From positions 1-24,109 of the forward strand of contig DKBH01000001.1 of assembly GCA_002451165.1 (NCBI GenBank): DNA of 24,109 nt. The letters are read 5' to 3'. The position numbers were made by a program, and so were the translations under genes. The DNA comes from Nitrospiraceae bacterium UBA6905 (GTDB taxonomy: Bacteria; Nitrospirota; Thermodesulfovibrionia; Thermodesulfovibrionales; UBA6898). Below are positions 7,904 through 15,131 of this stretch, piece by piece; within the stretch, counting starts at the first letter, position 1, and each line of letters begins with the position of its first letter. The notes under the pieces are model-generated. The model was not told the origin of the DNA, ran no database searches, and saw nothing but the letters and a program-made list of their open reading frames with translations.

Positions 7904-9542
7904 GTTCGAGCCTCTTGATTGCAGTAAATGAAAATTCCCTCACAAGTTTACTGCTGTCCCCCTTTGTTTTCGTCAGAACAGATAGCGCTTCTTTGTTTCC
8001 GAGAAGTCCAAGGGCATAGGCTGAACATGCGCGGATCTCATCATTCTTTGCACTGCCAAAAAAATAAGATTTCCTTTTTAAGATATCAACGAGAAATGAA
8101 AAAATCTCCTTATCCTTCCATTTTGATAAGACTTCAAAAAATTCCTTCTTTTCATCGAAGTCGATATCTTTGAAAGGCTTATCGGCGATCTTATCCATAA
8201 TTATTCTTTTTGCTGCTTCAGACGCAACTGTACCTAATGCCCTGAGTGATGCTGAACGTATCTGCACATCCTGATCTTCCAGACATTCTCTGAGAGTCTG
8301 AAAGACACCTCCTCCTCCTAATTCTCCAAGAGCTCGGATAACTTCTTTGCGAACTCTGATGTCAGGGTGACGAACGGTTCTTAATAGAAATTCCACGGCA
8401 CGCTTGTCAGCTATTTTTCTGAAAATATAAATAATATTTCGTACGACAAACCATCGCTGATCATTGAGACCTTTTGCTAGACTCATGATGTCTTTAGGAC
8501 CAAGGAATATAAGAGCGTCTATGACGACTTTGCGGGCATGAATGCTTTCTAGTTCACCAAGGATATTCATGAGTGGCTGAATCGCATTCTTATCGAGATG
8601 TTTAACATATTCCTCAACTACTTTATCCTCGATTTCCTGTCCGCTATCAAGAAGCTCTCCAAGAAGCTGTATGATGGTGCTGTTTCCAGCGTATGCAGTC
8701 ACTCGACGGAAATAACTCTTAATTTCTTCGTCAATATGCGGCTCGCTTATAAGTCCATCAAGTCGTAAGAGCATGCCATTCATAATGGCGAGATCGCCTC
8801 TTTGCATAATAAATTCAACAGCACTCATAAAAAATGTCGTAAGCTCTTCGAAGTCTGCACGTGATTCCGAAAGATACGGCAGTTCAAAGAGCAGGTCTAC
8901 AATTTTTTCTGTCTTTCCATGACTCTCTTGATCGAGCATCTGCATTAACTGCTGAAGGTCTGTGTCACTTAGGGGAACTATACTGGTATCACTCGATGTG
9001 TCCTCCTCATCGAATGCGTCCTGATACGCCTTCAATATATTGTCAGGGTTATTGCTATGTTCTTCGATCTGTTGAATAGCGCGCTCCTGGTAATTATCTT
9101 CGTCCACTAGTATTGCATCGTCTGCAATATACTGAATATTCTGAAAATCTCGTTCCCAAAGCAGCGTTACGATGTCGTCATCTACAACCTCCCGCTCAAA
9201 GTCCATCGATACAATCCTTAAAAAATCCTCCACTTCTTCGCTGGATAGCCCTCGTTTAAAGCTCACTTCCCGTAGACCATCCTTGAAAAAAAAGAGGGCA
9301 AGATTATCCTCTTTCTCCGCGTTAGCATATACCGGCTCGGAATCCCAAATGATTTCATTTTGTTTGATTTTTAAGACGAGTTCTTCGCGGTAATCAAAGT
9401 AATCTCTAAAGCGAGTGTAGCTGTCCTCAAGTGTCTTCACATAGATAGGATTGTTAGCAGGATACATCCGAATAATCTTCTTGGATTTCAGTATTGCCTG
9501 AACAATATCACGAACAGCCTTGAGATCATCATTAATTTCCAT
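7893..9542 (-). CDS. HEAT-repeat scaffold protein coupled to the HD-GYP gene
   Basis: 549 aa, not assigned to a named family. Residues ~1-120 form a module with a pattern also seen in the downstream HD-GYP protein (LVLKIKQNEIIWDSEPVY, then GLREVSFKRGL and EEVEDFLRIV). An acidic, Ser/Asp-rich linker follows at ~170-205. From ~300 to the end there are HEAT/PBS-lyase-type repeats, with units such as DIRVRKEVIRALGELGG, DVQIRSASLRALGTVAS and EIRACSAYALGLLGNKEAL. HEAT arrays bind proteins, so a scaffold or regulator for the HD-GYP partner is inferred. I chose the ATG at 9542 because an AGG sits eight bases upstream; a GTG two codons earlier has that AGG too close. There is no signal peptide or transmembrane segment. 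Confidence 0.85.
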   Translation of the reverse strand: MEINDDLKAVRDIVQAILKSKKIIRMYPANNPIYVKTLEDSYTRFRDYFDYREELVLKIKQNEIIWDSEPVYANAEKEDNLALFFFKDGLREVSFKRGLSSEEVEDFLRIVSMDFEREVVDDDIVTLLWERDFQNIQYIADDAILVDEDNYQERAIQQIEEHSNNPDNILKAYQDAFDEEDTSSDTSIVPLSDTDLQQLMQMLDQESHGKTEKIVDLLFELPYLSESRADFEELTTFFMSAVEFIMQRGDLAIMNGMLLRLDGLISEPHIDEEIKSYFRRVTAYAGNSTIIQLLGELLDSGQEIEDKVVEEYVKHLDKNAIQPLMNILGELESIHARKVVIDALIFLGPKDIMSLAKGLNDQRWFVVRNIIYIFRKIADKRAVEFLLRTVRHPDIRVRKEVIRALGELGGGGVFQTLRECLEDQDVQIRSASLRALGTVASEAAKRIIMDKIADKPFKDIDFDEKKEFFEVLSKWKDKEIFSFLVDILKRKSYFFGSAKNDEIRACSAYALGLLGNKEALSVLTKTKGDSSKLVREFSFTAIKRLEHGR

Positions 9543-9583
9543 GTTCACAACCTATCACGGGTGCCCGAGTGTGTCAATATCAT

Positions 9584-9862
9584 CTAAATAAGAGGTATTC
9601 GGCGCTCCCTGGCAAAGTTTTGAATAACCACCTGCGCCGAATAGAGTCGCTGCAACTTAAGATTACGCATACGTATCGCTTGAATATCGTTTGTCGGGAA
9701 TCTCTCGGCCCGTAACTCCTTTTGCGTCTTATCGATCTGATGATAAAAGTCCTTAAGCGACTCAGTATCAAAGGACTTTAGGAATAAGGGATTAATGGCG
9801 ACATACCCATCCGCGACGTCGACGGTTAACGCTTTACTGCTCTTGCCCCGAACGTTACCCAT
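9584..9862 (-). CDS. Small conserved-looking protein of unknown function downstream of tatC
   Basis: 92 aa, not recognised. It is probably a real gene: AAGGGAG stands four bases before the ATG, and the ATG overlaps the end of tatC by eight bases in the usual operon fashion. The sequence is soluble and charged, with a predicted helical middle (ESLKDFYHQIDKTQKELRAE) and basic C-terminal half (IRMRNLKLQRLYSAQVVIQ). No cysteine pairs, signal peptide or membrane segment are seen. A role with the Tat system or with the following HEAT/HD-GYP pair is possible only by position. Confidence 0.7.
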   Translation of the reverse strand: MGNVRGKSSKALTVDVADGYVAINPLFLKSFDTESLKDFYHQIDKTQKELRAERFPTNDIQAIRMRNLKLQRLYSAQVVIQNFARERRIPLI

Positions 9863-10625
9863 GCAGCTCCCTTCGGTGCATTAATCGTGACAAAAGAATT
9901 CCTATCTCATACAGAAATATGATAGGGATTGCCATAAGTACTTGATTGAATGCATCAGGAGTTGGGGTAAGTACCGCCGCCATGACAAACGCAGCAAGAA
10001 CTGCATACTTTCTGTGCTTGGAGAGAGTTGCTGGAGTTACAAAACCAAAACGTGTAAGGAAGATAATAATAAGCGGCAGCTCAAAAATCGCTCCGAAGGC
10101 AAGAATAAACTTGAGACAGAAGTCGACATAGCTCCCTACAGATAGCATCGGCATCAAATGTGCTGTTTTGTAGCCGAGAAGAAACGTCATGGCAAAAGGA
10201 AGAATGACTAGAAAGCAGAATATAGCTCCTGCGGTAAAGAGCAGCGTAGCTGAAAAAAGAAATGGTATAAAATATTTCTTTTCCTCGGGCAGCAATCCGG
10301 GTGCGATGAATTTCCAGAACTGAATAAATATGACAGGAAGAGAGATTATCAGCGATGCGATAAATGCAACCTTCAGGTGCATCCAGAATGCCTCGGCAGG
10401 GGCAAGAAATACGAGTGATGCAGCCTTTTTTTCAGTTATGCGAAAAAAGGGACTCTCAAGAGCAACTTTCACCTCTGCCTTAAGCGGGAAAATAAGAATG
10501 CTAAAAATTTCCTCCGAGAAATTGAAACAAACAATAAAAAATAGTCCAATCGCTCCAAGAGAAATAAATATGCGCTTGCGAAGTTCCGTAAGATGTCCTG
10601 TCAGAGGCATACGCATTTCTTCCAC
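9855..10625 (-). CDS. tatC: Sec-independent protein translocase TatC
   Basis: Multi-spanning core of the twin-arginine translocase; with TatB it recognises RR signal peptides of folded proteins at the inner membrane. It has 256 aa. The conserved cytoplasmic N terminus reads MPLTGHLTELRKRIF. About six hydrophobic segments follow, with the periplasmic FLAPAEAFWMHLKVA region and the late TPTPDAFNQVLMAIPIIFLYEIG. The start appears to be GTG at 10625, directly after the tatB stop, served by GAGGAG nine bases upstream; an ATG at 10616 is the alternative. tatB precedes it and a small unknown gene overlaps its 3' end. Confidence 0.96.
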   Translation of the reverse strand: MEEMRMPLTGHLTELRKRIFISLGAIGLFFIVCFNFSEEIFSILIFPLKAEVKVALESPFFRITEKKAASLVFLAPAEAFWMHLKVAFIASLIISLPVIFIQFWKFIAPGLLPEEKKYFIPFLFSATLLFTAGAIFCFLVILPFAMTFLLGYKTAHLMPMLSVGSYVDFCLKFILAFGAIFELPLIIIFLTRFGFVTPATLSKHRKYAVLAAFVMAAVLTPTPDAFNQVLMAIPIIFLYEIGILLSRLMHRRELHG

Positions 10626-10895
10626 TTATTTTTTCTCCTCAGCGTCTTCGTTTGTTACTTTTTCTTCACCAGAGTCATCGTCCTTGGGAAGATTTTTAAT
10701 TATATCCTCATCGGGAATTTTGTAATCAACATTCATTTCCTCTTCGATTTGGCTTTTGGCTACATTTACGGCTTTTTTGATTTCCGCCATCCACTTGCCC
10801 ATGGTTTTTGCCAATTCCGGCAGTTTCTTGGGACCAAAAACAAGAAGCGCTACAACAAAGATGATGAGAAGTTCCTGGAAGCCGATATCGAACAT
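10626..10895 (-). CDS. tatB: TatA/TatB-family translocase subunit, probably TatB
   Basis: 89 aa with the family's layout: a short N-terminal membrane helix at about 5-20, a hinge FGPKKLPELAKTMGK, an amphipathic helix to about 55 and an acidic, disordered tail. The opening MFDIGFQELL is typical of TatB, whereas TatA proteins usually begin differently. The tail is shorter than in E. coli TatB, so a dual-function TatA-like role cannot be excluded. It lies immediately upstream of tatC and six bases after the barrel-protein stop. No separate TatA is visible in the window. Confidence 0.9.
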   Translation of the reverse strand: MFDIGFQELLIIFVVALLVFGPKKLPELAKTMGKWMAEIKKAVNVAKSQIEEEMNVDYKIPDEDIIKNLPKDDDSGEEKVTNEDAEEKK

Positions 10896-10901
10896 GGGAC
10901 T

Positions 10902-11690
10902 CTATTCTTCCTCTTCTATGATTTTTTTTATCTTTTTCTTGCCTTTTGCGTTCGAAAAAGTGATCGTCAGGAGCAGACGGTATTCGGGATTACGATTCTT
11001 AAGATCAACTCCCGCCCCAACTGTCGTGAACAAAGAATCTGTTGTGCTCAACCGATATCCCAGTCTTGCTTCCAGCTGGTCGTATTCGCTGGTGAAGTGG
11101 CTTTTCTTGGCCAGAAACTCCGCGAGAATCTCGGAATTATGGGTTGCGGAAAAAACAATTCCCGAGGAAAACGTTATCTCGTCCTCGAGGTCTCCCCTAC
11201 CAGGCTTTATATAGAGAAGATTGAAGCTTCCCTGAAATGGGCCAATTCTTTTGCTCAGAATAATTCCTCCCCCTGCCCTTCCATCCGTTGAAAGCTCTTC
11301 ACGGCCCACAGGAATGGATGCCGTAAGCAGATATGCAAGAGAAGGCCCATACTTGCCTTCGTCGTAGAAACGGTGGATGAACCCTATGGCAACGTCCTCA
11401 AATCCGTCGATACTATCTTCGAAGTGAAGTATGTAAGGGACTGATACAATAAATTCCAAGTTGTTGCTGATTCCGTAAGCGCCTCTCATAGTAGCTCTGT
11501 AAAAATCTGCTTCTCGTGAGCGTTCAAGCGCTAATTCAACGGAGAACTTATTCTTGGGAAGGCTTTCGGTACTGAACGTAGAAAAGACTCCGTTAGGCGC
11601 AAGAGGTTGAAGACCGGCAATATCGAAGGCATAACATGATCCAGCAAGAATGAGCGAGAAAAGAAAAGAAACAGCACAACTTTTTTTCAT
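10902..11690 (-). CDS. Outer-membrane beta-barrel-like protein of unknown function
   Basis: 262 aa, exported. Residues 1-21 are a signal peptide (basic MKK, hydrophobic core, cleavage after SCYA). The mature part shows alternating amphipathic strands ending in aromatic residues, for example YGISNNLEFIVSVPYIL, YGPSLAYLLTASIPVGRE and FQGSFNLLYIKPGRG. This fits a small outer-membrane barrel of the transporter/MetA-like type, but the exact family is not certain. It ends in a charged tail (KGKKKIKKIIEEEE) rather than the terminal Phe typical of many barrels. I chose the ATG at 11690 for the signal peptide; a distal ATG at 11726 overlaps the -35 box. No Shine-Dalgarno precedes the ATG. It heads the tatB-tatC group. 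Confidence 0.75.
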   Translation of the reverse strand: MKKSCAVSFLFSLILAGSCYAFDIAGLQPLAPNGVFSTFSTESLPKNKFSVELALERSREADFYRATMRGAYGISNNLEFIVSVPYILHFEDSIDGFEDVAIGFIHRFYDEGKYGPSLAYLLTASIPVGREELSTDGRAGGGIILSKRIGPFQGSFNLLYIKPGRGDLEDEITFSSGIVFSATHNSEILAEFLAKKSHFTSEYDQLEARLGYRLSTTDSLFTTVGAGVDLKNRNPEYRLLLTITFSNAKGKKKIKKIIEEEE

Positions 11691-11696
11691 CGTAGA

Positions 11697-11726
11697 AAAA
11701 TAACAGATAGCGTTCCATAGTGTCAA
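11697..11726 (-). promoter_or_regulatory. Promoter of the barrel protein-tat operon (leftward)
   Basis: On the minus strand, TTGACA (11726-11721) and TATTTT (11702-11697) are spaced by 18 bases; the -10 matches four of six positions. The -10 ends six bases before the barrel-protein ATG, so transcription would start at or next to the start codon. The -35 lies in one arm of the inverted repeat shared with the trxA promoter. Confidence 0.5.
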
Positions 11727-11787
11727 TGAAATAGAGGTCTCATGCCGAGTTGTTTTAGGGCTCTTTGTTATACCTGTTTCATTGACA
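11721..11787. repeat. 11-bp inverted repeat spanning the divergent promoters
   Basis: TGTCAATGAAA at 11721-11731 and TTTCATTGACA at 11777-11787 are exact reverse complements separated by 45 bases. Each arm contains the -35 box of one divergent promoter, plus the five bases TTTCA just upstream of it. This may be a regulator site, or shared promoter-upstream sequence. Confidence 0.7.
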
Positions 11788-11811
11788 AAAAGTGAATATA
11801 CGAAATATAAT
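11782..11811 (+). promoter_or_regulatory. Promoter of trxA (rightward, consensus boxes)
   Basis: TTGACA at 11782-11787 and TATAAT at 11806-11811 are both perfect consensus hexamers with an 18-base spacer. Transcription would start near 11818, just before the Shine-Dalgarno GAGGAGG at 11824-11830. This implies high constitutive expression of trxA and probably the downstream genes. Confidence 0.8.
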
Positions 11812-11838
11812 CAAGAAATTTTCGAGGAGGTTATATAT

Positions 11839-12168
11839 ATGTCCGAGCATATTACTGAAGCAACGTCCGCGGCATGGGACAAGGAGGTGGTAGGGCACGA
11901 TGGCCTTGTCATGATTGATTTCTGGGCAGTCTGGTGCGGACCGTGCAGAATGATCGCGCCGACTGTTGAGGAACTTGCAAAGGAATATGCAGGGAAAATC
12001 AAAGTAATGAAATTAAACACGGACGAGAATCCCGATATTGCCAGCAGATACAAGATCATGGGGATCCCGACAATCATATTTTTCAAGAATGGTCAGGAAA
12101 CCGATCGTATTGTCGGAGCGGTCCCGAAACCGCAGTTGAAGGCAAAGATAGACACCCTCCTTGGCTGA
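11839..12168 (+). CDS. trxA: Thioredoxin
   Basis: Cytoplasmic general disulfide reductase, 109 aa, the standard length. The active site WCGPC is at 32-36, in the context DFWAVWCGPCRMIAP. The cis-proline loop MGIPTIIFFKNG and the C-terminal helix (PKPQLKAKIDTLL) complete the fold. The ATG at 11839 is chosen because GAGGAGG lies eight bases upstream; a longer frame from 11782 would start inside the -35 box. It is the first gene of a plus-strand group with a TlpA lipoprotein and ffh. No thioredoxin reductase gene is nearby. Confidence 0.96.
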   Translation: MSEHITEATSAAWDKEVVGHDGLVMIDFWAVWCGPCRMIAPTVEELAKEYAGKIKVMKLNTDENPDIASRYKIMGIPTIIFFKNGQETDRIVGAVPKPQLKAKIDTLLG

Positions 12169-12195
12169 TGGATGAGCCGTCAATTTGGTTGCGGC

Positions 12196-12720
12196 ATGAG
12201 AAAATCATTTTTTCTTCTCCTCGTAGCTGTAATAGGGCTCAGTATTTGCTCGTGCGGAAAAAAAAGTGAGAGCCCTGTAGCTGATTCTTCTGTTACGGTC
12301 GGCAGCATGGCACCAGACTTTTCGCTCAAGGATGTTGAGGGCAATAGTAGGGCTCTTTCATCCTTTAAAGGAAAGATCATTCTTCTCGAATTTTGGGCAA
12401 CCTGGTGCCCGCCGTGTAAAGCTTCCATACCTGATATGATGGAACTTCAGAAGAAATATCAAGAAAAAGGTTTTACTGTACTTGGTGTTTCAATCGATTC
12501 TGACTCTGATGCATCTGCGAAAGTTGCTCAGTTCTTGGCATCTTATGGTATTACCTATCCCGTTCTGATTGCTGACGAAACGGTACCGATGACATACAAT
12601 GTAATGAGTATTCCAACCAGCTATCTGATCAGCAGGAACGGAACGGTCATCGCCTCCTACAGAGGGTATTTTGACGACTACAGCAAGAAGATTTCCGCTG
12701 AAATCGAAAAGCATCTCTAA
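12196..12720 (+). CDS. TlpA-family thiol-disulfide lipoprotein
   Basis: 174 aa, predicted lipoprotein: the signal (MRKSFFLLLVAVIGLSICSC) ends in lipobox I-C-S-C with C20 as the lipidation site. The thioredoxin-like domain follows, with APDFSLKDVEGN typical of the AhpC-TSA/TlpA group, WCPPC at 70-74 and cis-proline SIPTSYLISRNG. It likely reduces or isomerises disulfides in the cell envelope. An earlier ATG at 12172, three bases after the trxA stop, is possible and adds eight residues; neither start has a clear Shine-Dalgarno. Its stop overlaps the ffh ATG (TAATG). It is a second TlpA-type protein, distinct in sequence from the one near clpC. Confidence 0.92.
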   Translation: MRKSFFLLLVAVIGLSICSCGKKSESPVADSSVTVGSMAPDFSLKDVEGNSRALSSFKGKIILLEFWATWCPPCKASIPDMMELQKKYQEKGFTVLGVSIDSDSDASAKVAQFLASYGITYPVLIADETVPMTYNVMSIPTSYLISRNGTVIASYRGYFDDYSKKISAEIEKHL

Positions 12721-14039
12721 TGTTTGAGAGTCTCAGCGAAAAACTCGAATCGGCTTTTAAGAAACTCAAGGGCAAGGGTCTTATCGGCGATGAAGATATA
12801 GATGCTGCCTTGAAGGAAGTCAGACTCGCTCTTCTTGAAGCTGATGTTAATTTCAAGATAGTAAAGAGCTTTATAGAGCGCATAAGGGAAAAAGCTCTTG
12901 GCAAGCAAGTACTCGAAAGTCTCACTCCTGGACAGCAGATCATTAAGATTGTTCATGAAGAGCTCTGTTCGCTCCTTGGTAGTTCGCATGTCAAGATTAC
13001 GCTTGCACCCAATCCTCCTACTGTTGTCATGATGGTCGGCCTGCACGGCTCAGGCAAGACGACAACATCAGCCAAGCTTGCTCGTCTCTTTAAGAAAGAT
13101 GGACGACGCCCTCTTCTTGTCGCATGCGATCTCCAGAGACCCGCTGCTATTGACCAGCTGATAACACTCGGAACACTGATCGGCATCCCTGTGTTTTCCA
13201 TGAAGGAAACTAAAGATCCGGGAGTGGTGGTTTCTGAAGCCCTGAAAAAGGCGAAGACAGGAGCACATGATATAATGATAGTTGATACAGCCGGCCGTCT
13301 GCACATCGATGACTCACTTATGACCGAACTTAGGGACATAAAAAATGTTCTGAATCCCAAGGAGACTCTTTTCATCGCTGATGCCATGACCGGTCAGGAT
13401 GCCGTGAACATCGCTCGTCAGTTCAATGAGCAGATCGGTGTCGACGGCATCATACTTACGAAAATGGACGGCGATGCCAGGGGCGGTGCTGCTCTTTCCA
13501 TCAGGGAGATCACTCAGAAACCGATAAAGTTTATTGGTATCGGTGAAAAGATAGATATGCTGGAGCCGTTTCATCCTGACCGCATATCGTCGCGAATTCT
13601 CGGCATGGGCGATATTCTCAGCCTTATTGAACAAGCCCAGAAATCTTTCGACGAGAAGGAGGCAAAAAGCCTTCAGAAGAGAATACTTGAAGACTCATTT
13701 ACCTTTGATGATCTGAAGGATCAACTTAAGAAGATACGAAATATGGGGCCGCTTGAAAGCATCCTCGGCATGATACCTGGCATGAACAGGATAAAAAACA
13801 TGCAGGTCGACGAGAAGGAATTTGTCAAGATTGAGGCAATCATCAGCTCCATGACAATAAAGGAGCGCGCTAATTATAATATTCTGAATGGAAGCAGGAG
13901 AAAACGAATTGCCCTCGGGAGTGGAACAACCGTTGCCGAAGTCAACCGCGTCATCAAACAATATGTTGAGCTAAAAAAAATGCTCAAGATGTTCAGAGGC
14001 AAAAAAAACATAAAATTTCCAAGATCTTTCCCCTTCTGA
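12720..14039 (+). CDS. ffh: Signal recognition particle protein Ffh (SRP54)
   Basis: GTPase that binds signal sequences on the ribosome with SRP RNA and delivers them to FtsY. It has 439 aa. The N domain covers 1-~95. The G domain has GLHGSGKTT at 107-114, DTAGR at 189-193 and TKMDGDARGG at 247-256. The methionine-rich M domain from ~300 includes the RNA-binding SRRKRIALGSG stretch and several Met-containing segments (ILGMIPGMNRIKNMQ). The start ATG overlaps the TlpA stop by one base and has no Shine-Dalgarno, so it depends on translational coupling. No SRP RNA gene was recognised here. The rpsP cluster begins 60 bases downstream. Confidence 0.97.
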   Translation: MFESLSEKLESAFKKLKGKGLIGDEDIDAALKEVRLALLEADVNFKIVKSFIERIREKALGKQVLESLTPGQQIIKIVHEELCSLLGSSHVKITLAPNPPTVVMMVGLHGSGKTTTSAKLARLFKKDGRRPLLVACDLQRPAAIDQLITLGTLIGIPVFSMKETKDPGVVVSEALKKAKTGAHDIMIVDTAGRLHIDDSLMTELRDIKNVLNPKETLFIADAMTGQDAVNIARQFNEQIGVDGIILTKMDGDARGGAALSIREITQKPIKFIGIGEKIDMLEPFHPDRISSRILGMGDILSLIEQAQKSFDEKEAKSLQKRILEDSFTFDDLKDQLKKIRNMGPLESILGMIPGMNRIKNMQVDEKEFVKIEAIISSMTIKERANYNILNGSRRKRIALGSGTTVAEVNRVIKQYVELKKMLKMFRGKKNIKFPRSFPF

Positions 14040-14099
14040 TCTCTTTACATTCAAGAATAATTTATATTACACTTTATAACTTTGATAAGGAGGTGTTTT

Positions 14100-14336
14100 T
14101 TGGTAAGAATTCGGCTAACAAGACTTGGTGCGCACAAGAAACCGTTCTATAGGATAATTGTAACCGACTCAAAAACACGGCGAAATGGTCCATTTATAGA
14201 GATACTCGGCACCTATGATCCGTTAAAAGAACCTTCGGATATCAGGATAGACATGGAACGGGCAAAGTTCTGGCTGGAAAAAGGAGCACAACCGTCGGAT
14301 ACCGCAAGAAAGCTAATGCAAAAAGCCGGTCTCTAA
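14100..14336 (+). CDS. rpsP: 30S ribosomal protein S16
   Basis: Small-subunit protein needed early in 30S assembly, 78 aa. The start VRIRLTRLGAHKKPFYRIIV and the later GPFIEILGTYDP are diagnostic. Translation starts at TTG 14100, with AAGGAGGTG at 14087-14095 in place; an upstream frame beginning at 14082 would include that Shine-Dalgarno and is rejected. It is first in the order rpsP-khpA-rimM-trmD-rplS, a widely conserved cluster. Confidence 0.96.
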   Translation: MVRIRLTRLGAHKKPFYRIIVTDSKTRRNGPFIEILGTYDPLKEPSDIRIDMERAKFWLEKGAQPSDTARKLMQKAGL

Positions 14337-14367
14337 TATCACTCTCATCTATGTGGAGGTAGGCATT

Positions 14368-14598
14368 GTGAAAGAATTGGTAGAGGTAATGGCAAAAGCT
14401 CTTGTCGATAGGCCCGAAGATGTTTCGGTAAACGAAATAGATGGCGAAAAAACGACGGTATACGAGTTGCGTGTTGCGGCAGGGGATCTCGGCAAGGTTA
14501 TAGGAAAGCAAGGCAAGACGGCACGCGCAATGAGAACTATCCTCAGCGCTTCCGGCACGAAAATCGGCAAACGCTGCGTTCTCGAGATTCTCGAATAA
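14368..14598 (+). CDS. khpA: KH-domain RNA-binding protein KhpA (YlqC family)
   Basis: A 76-aa protein made of one KH domain, cytoplasmic, which binds RNA. In Gram-positive species KhpA pairs with KhpB; here no khpB is in view. The KH loop appears as GKVIGKQGKTARAMRTIL, with the GKQG turn, and the ends KELVEVMAKALVDRPEDV and CVLEILE match the family. I use the GTG at 14368, because GGAGGT at 14355-14360 lies seven bases before it. An in-frame GTG at 14353 would put that signal inside the gene. It lies between rpsP and rimM, as in most genomes with this cluster. Confidence 0.93.
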   Translation: MKELVEVMAKALVDRPEDVSVNEIDGEKTTVYELRVAAGDLGKVIGKQGKTARAMRTILSASGTKIGKRCVLEILE

Positions 14599-14618
14599 CA
14601 AGAGAGTTCTTCGCCACA

Positions 14619-15119
14619 CTGATCAGCATAGCGCGTATTATTAAGGAGCGGGGAATACGAGGCGAAGTGGTGGCATTCCCCTTGAGCGACGTGTCAATCG
14701 CGATTCCAGCGTTTGAAGAAGTGATGATTCTTTTTCCAACAGGAAATCGTGAGATGCACACAATTCGGTCTATACGAAATTATCGAGATTCCCTCCTAAT
14801 ATCGTTTGTAGGGATCGACAATAGGCACGCAGCGTCCTGTTTCCGCAGGGCTGTGATAGAAGTTCAAGAAAGTAATCTCCCAGTGTTACCACCCAATAAA
14901 TTCTATTATTTCCAGATAATCGGACTTACGGTGGTCACCCCGGAAGGCAAGGAGATCGGCAAGATTACAGGCATATTAGAAACAGGGAGTAATGACGTAT
15001 ATGTCGTTACGGGAATGGGTAAAGAATATCTCATACCTGCTATTGAGGATGCTATAGCGAATATCAATCTCAGTTCTGGCACACTTACCCTATCACCTAT
15101 GAAGGGTCTTCTGGATTAA
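14619..15119 (+). CDS. rimM: Ribosome maturation factor RimM (start uncertain)
   Basis: RimM binds S19 and helps assemble the 30S head. The C-terminal PRC-barrel portion is clear (FYYFQIIGLTVVTPEGKEIG, GSNDVYVV, YLIPAIEDAI, MKGLLD). The conserved N-terminal motif IARIIKERGIRGEVVAFP is also present, but its codons begin at 14628, upstream of the first GTG in frame (14667). Between the preceding khpA gene and 14667 there is no ATG, GTG or TTG in this frame. I give 14619 (CTG) as a nominal start; ATA at 14595, overlapping the khpA stop, is another candidate. A start at 14667 would delete the motif. A base error in the sequence is the other explanation. trmD follows 12 bases later. Confidence 0.85.
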   Translation: MISIARIIKERGIRGEVVAFPLSDVSIAIPAFEEVMILFPTGNREMHTIRSIRNYRDSLLISFVGIDNRHAASCFRRAVIEVQESNLPVLPPNKFYYFQIIGLTVVTPEGKEIGKITGILETGSNDVYVVTGMGKEYLIPAIEDAIANINLSSGTLTLSPMKGLLD

Positions 15120-15131
15120 GGCAGGCTTTCG

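Noticed and set aside
9566..9577. TTGACA (minus strand, 9577-9572) upstream of the HEAT-repeat gene as a promoter -35
   Set aside because: At 16-18 bases downstream the best -10 candidate matches only about three of six positions and would overlap the AGG ribosome-binding site; not supported.
14044..14079. Possible rpsP promoter in the AT-rich gap after ffh (TTTACA with TATATT or TTATAA)
   Set aside because: Spacing of the candidate boxes is about 13 or 24 bases, outside the useful range; co-transcription with ffh is equally likely.
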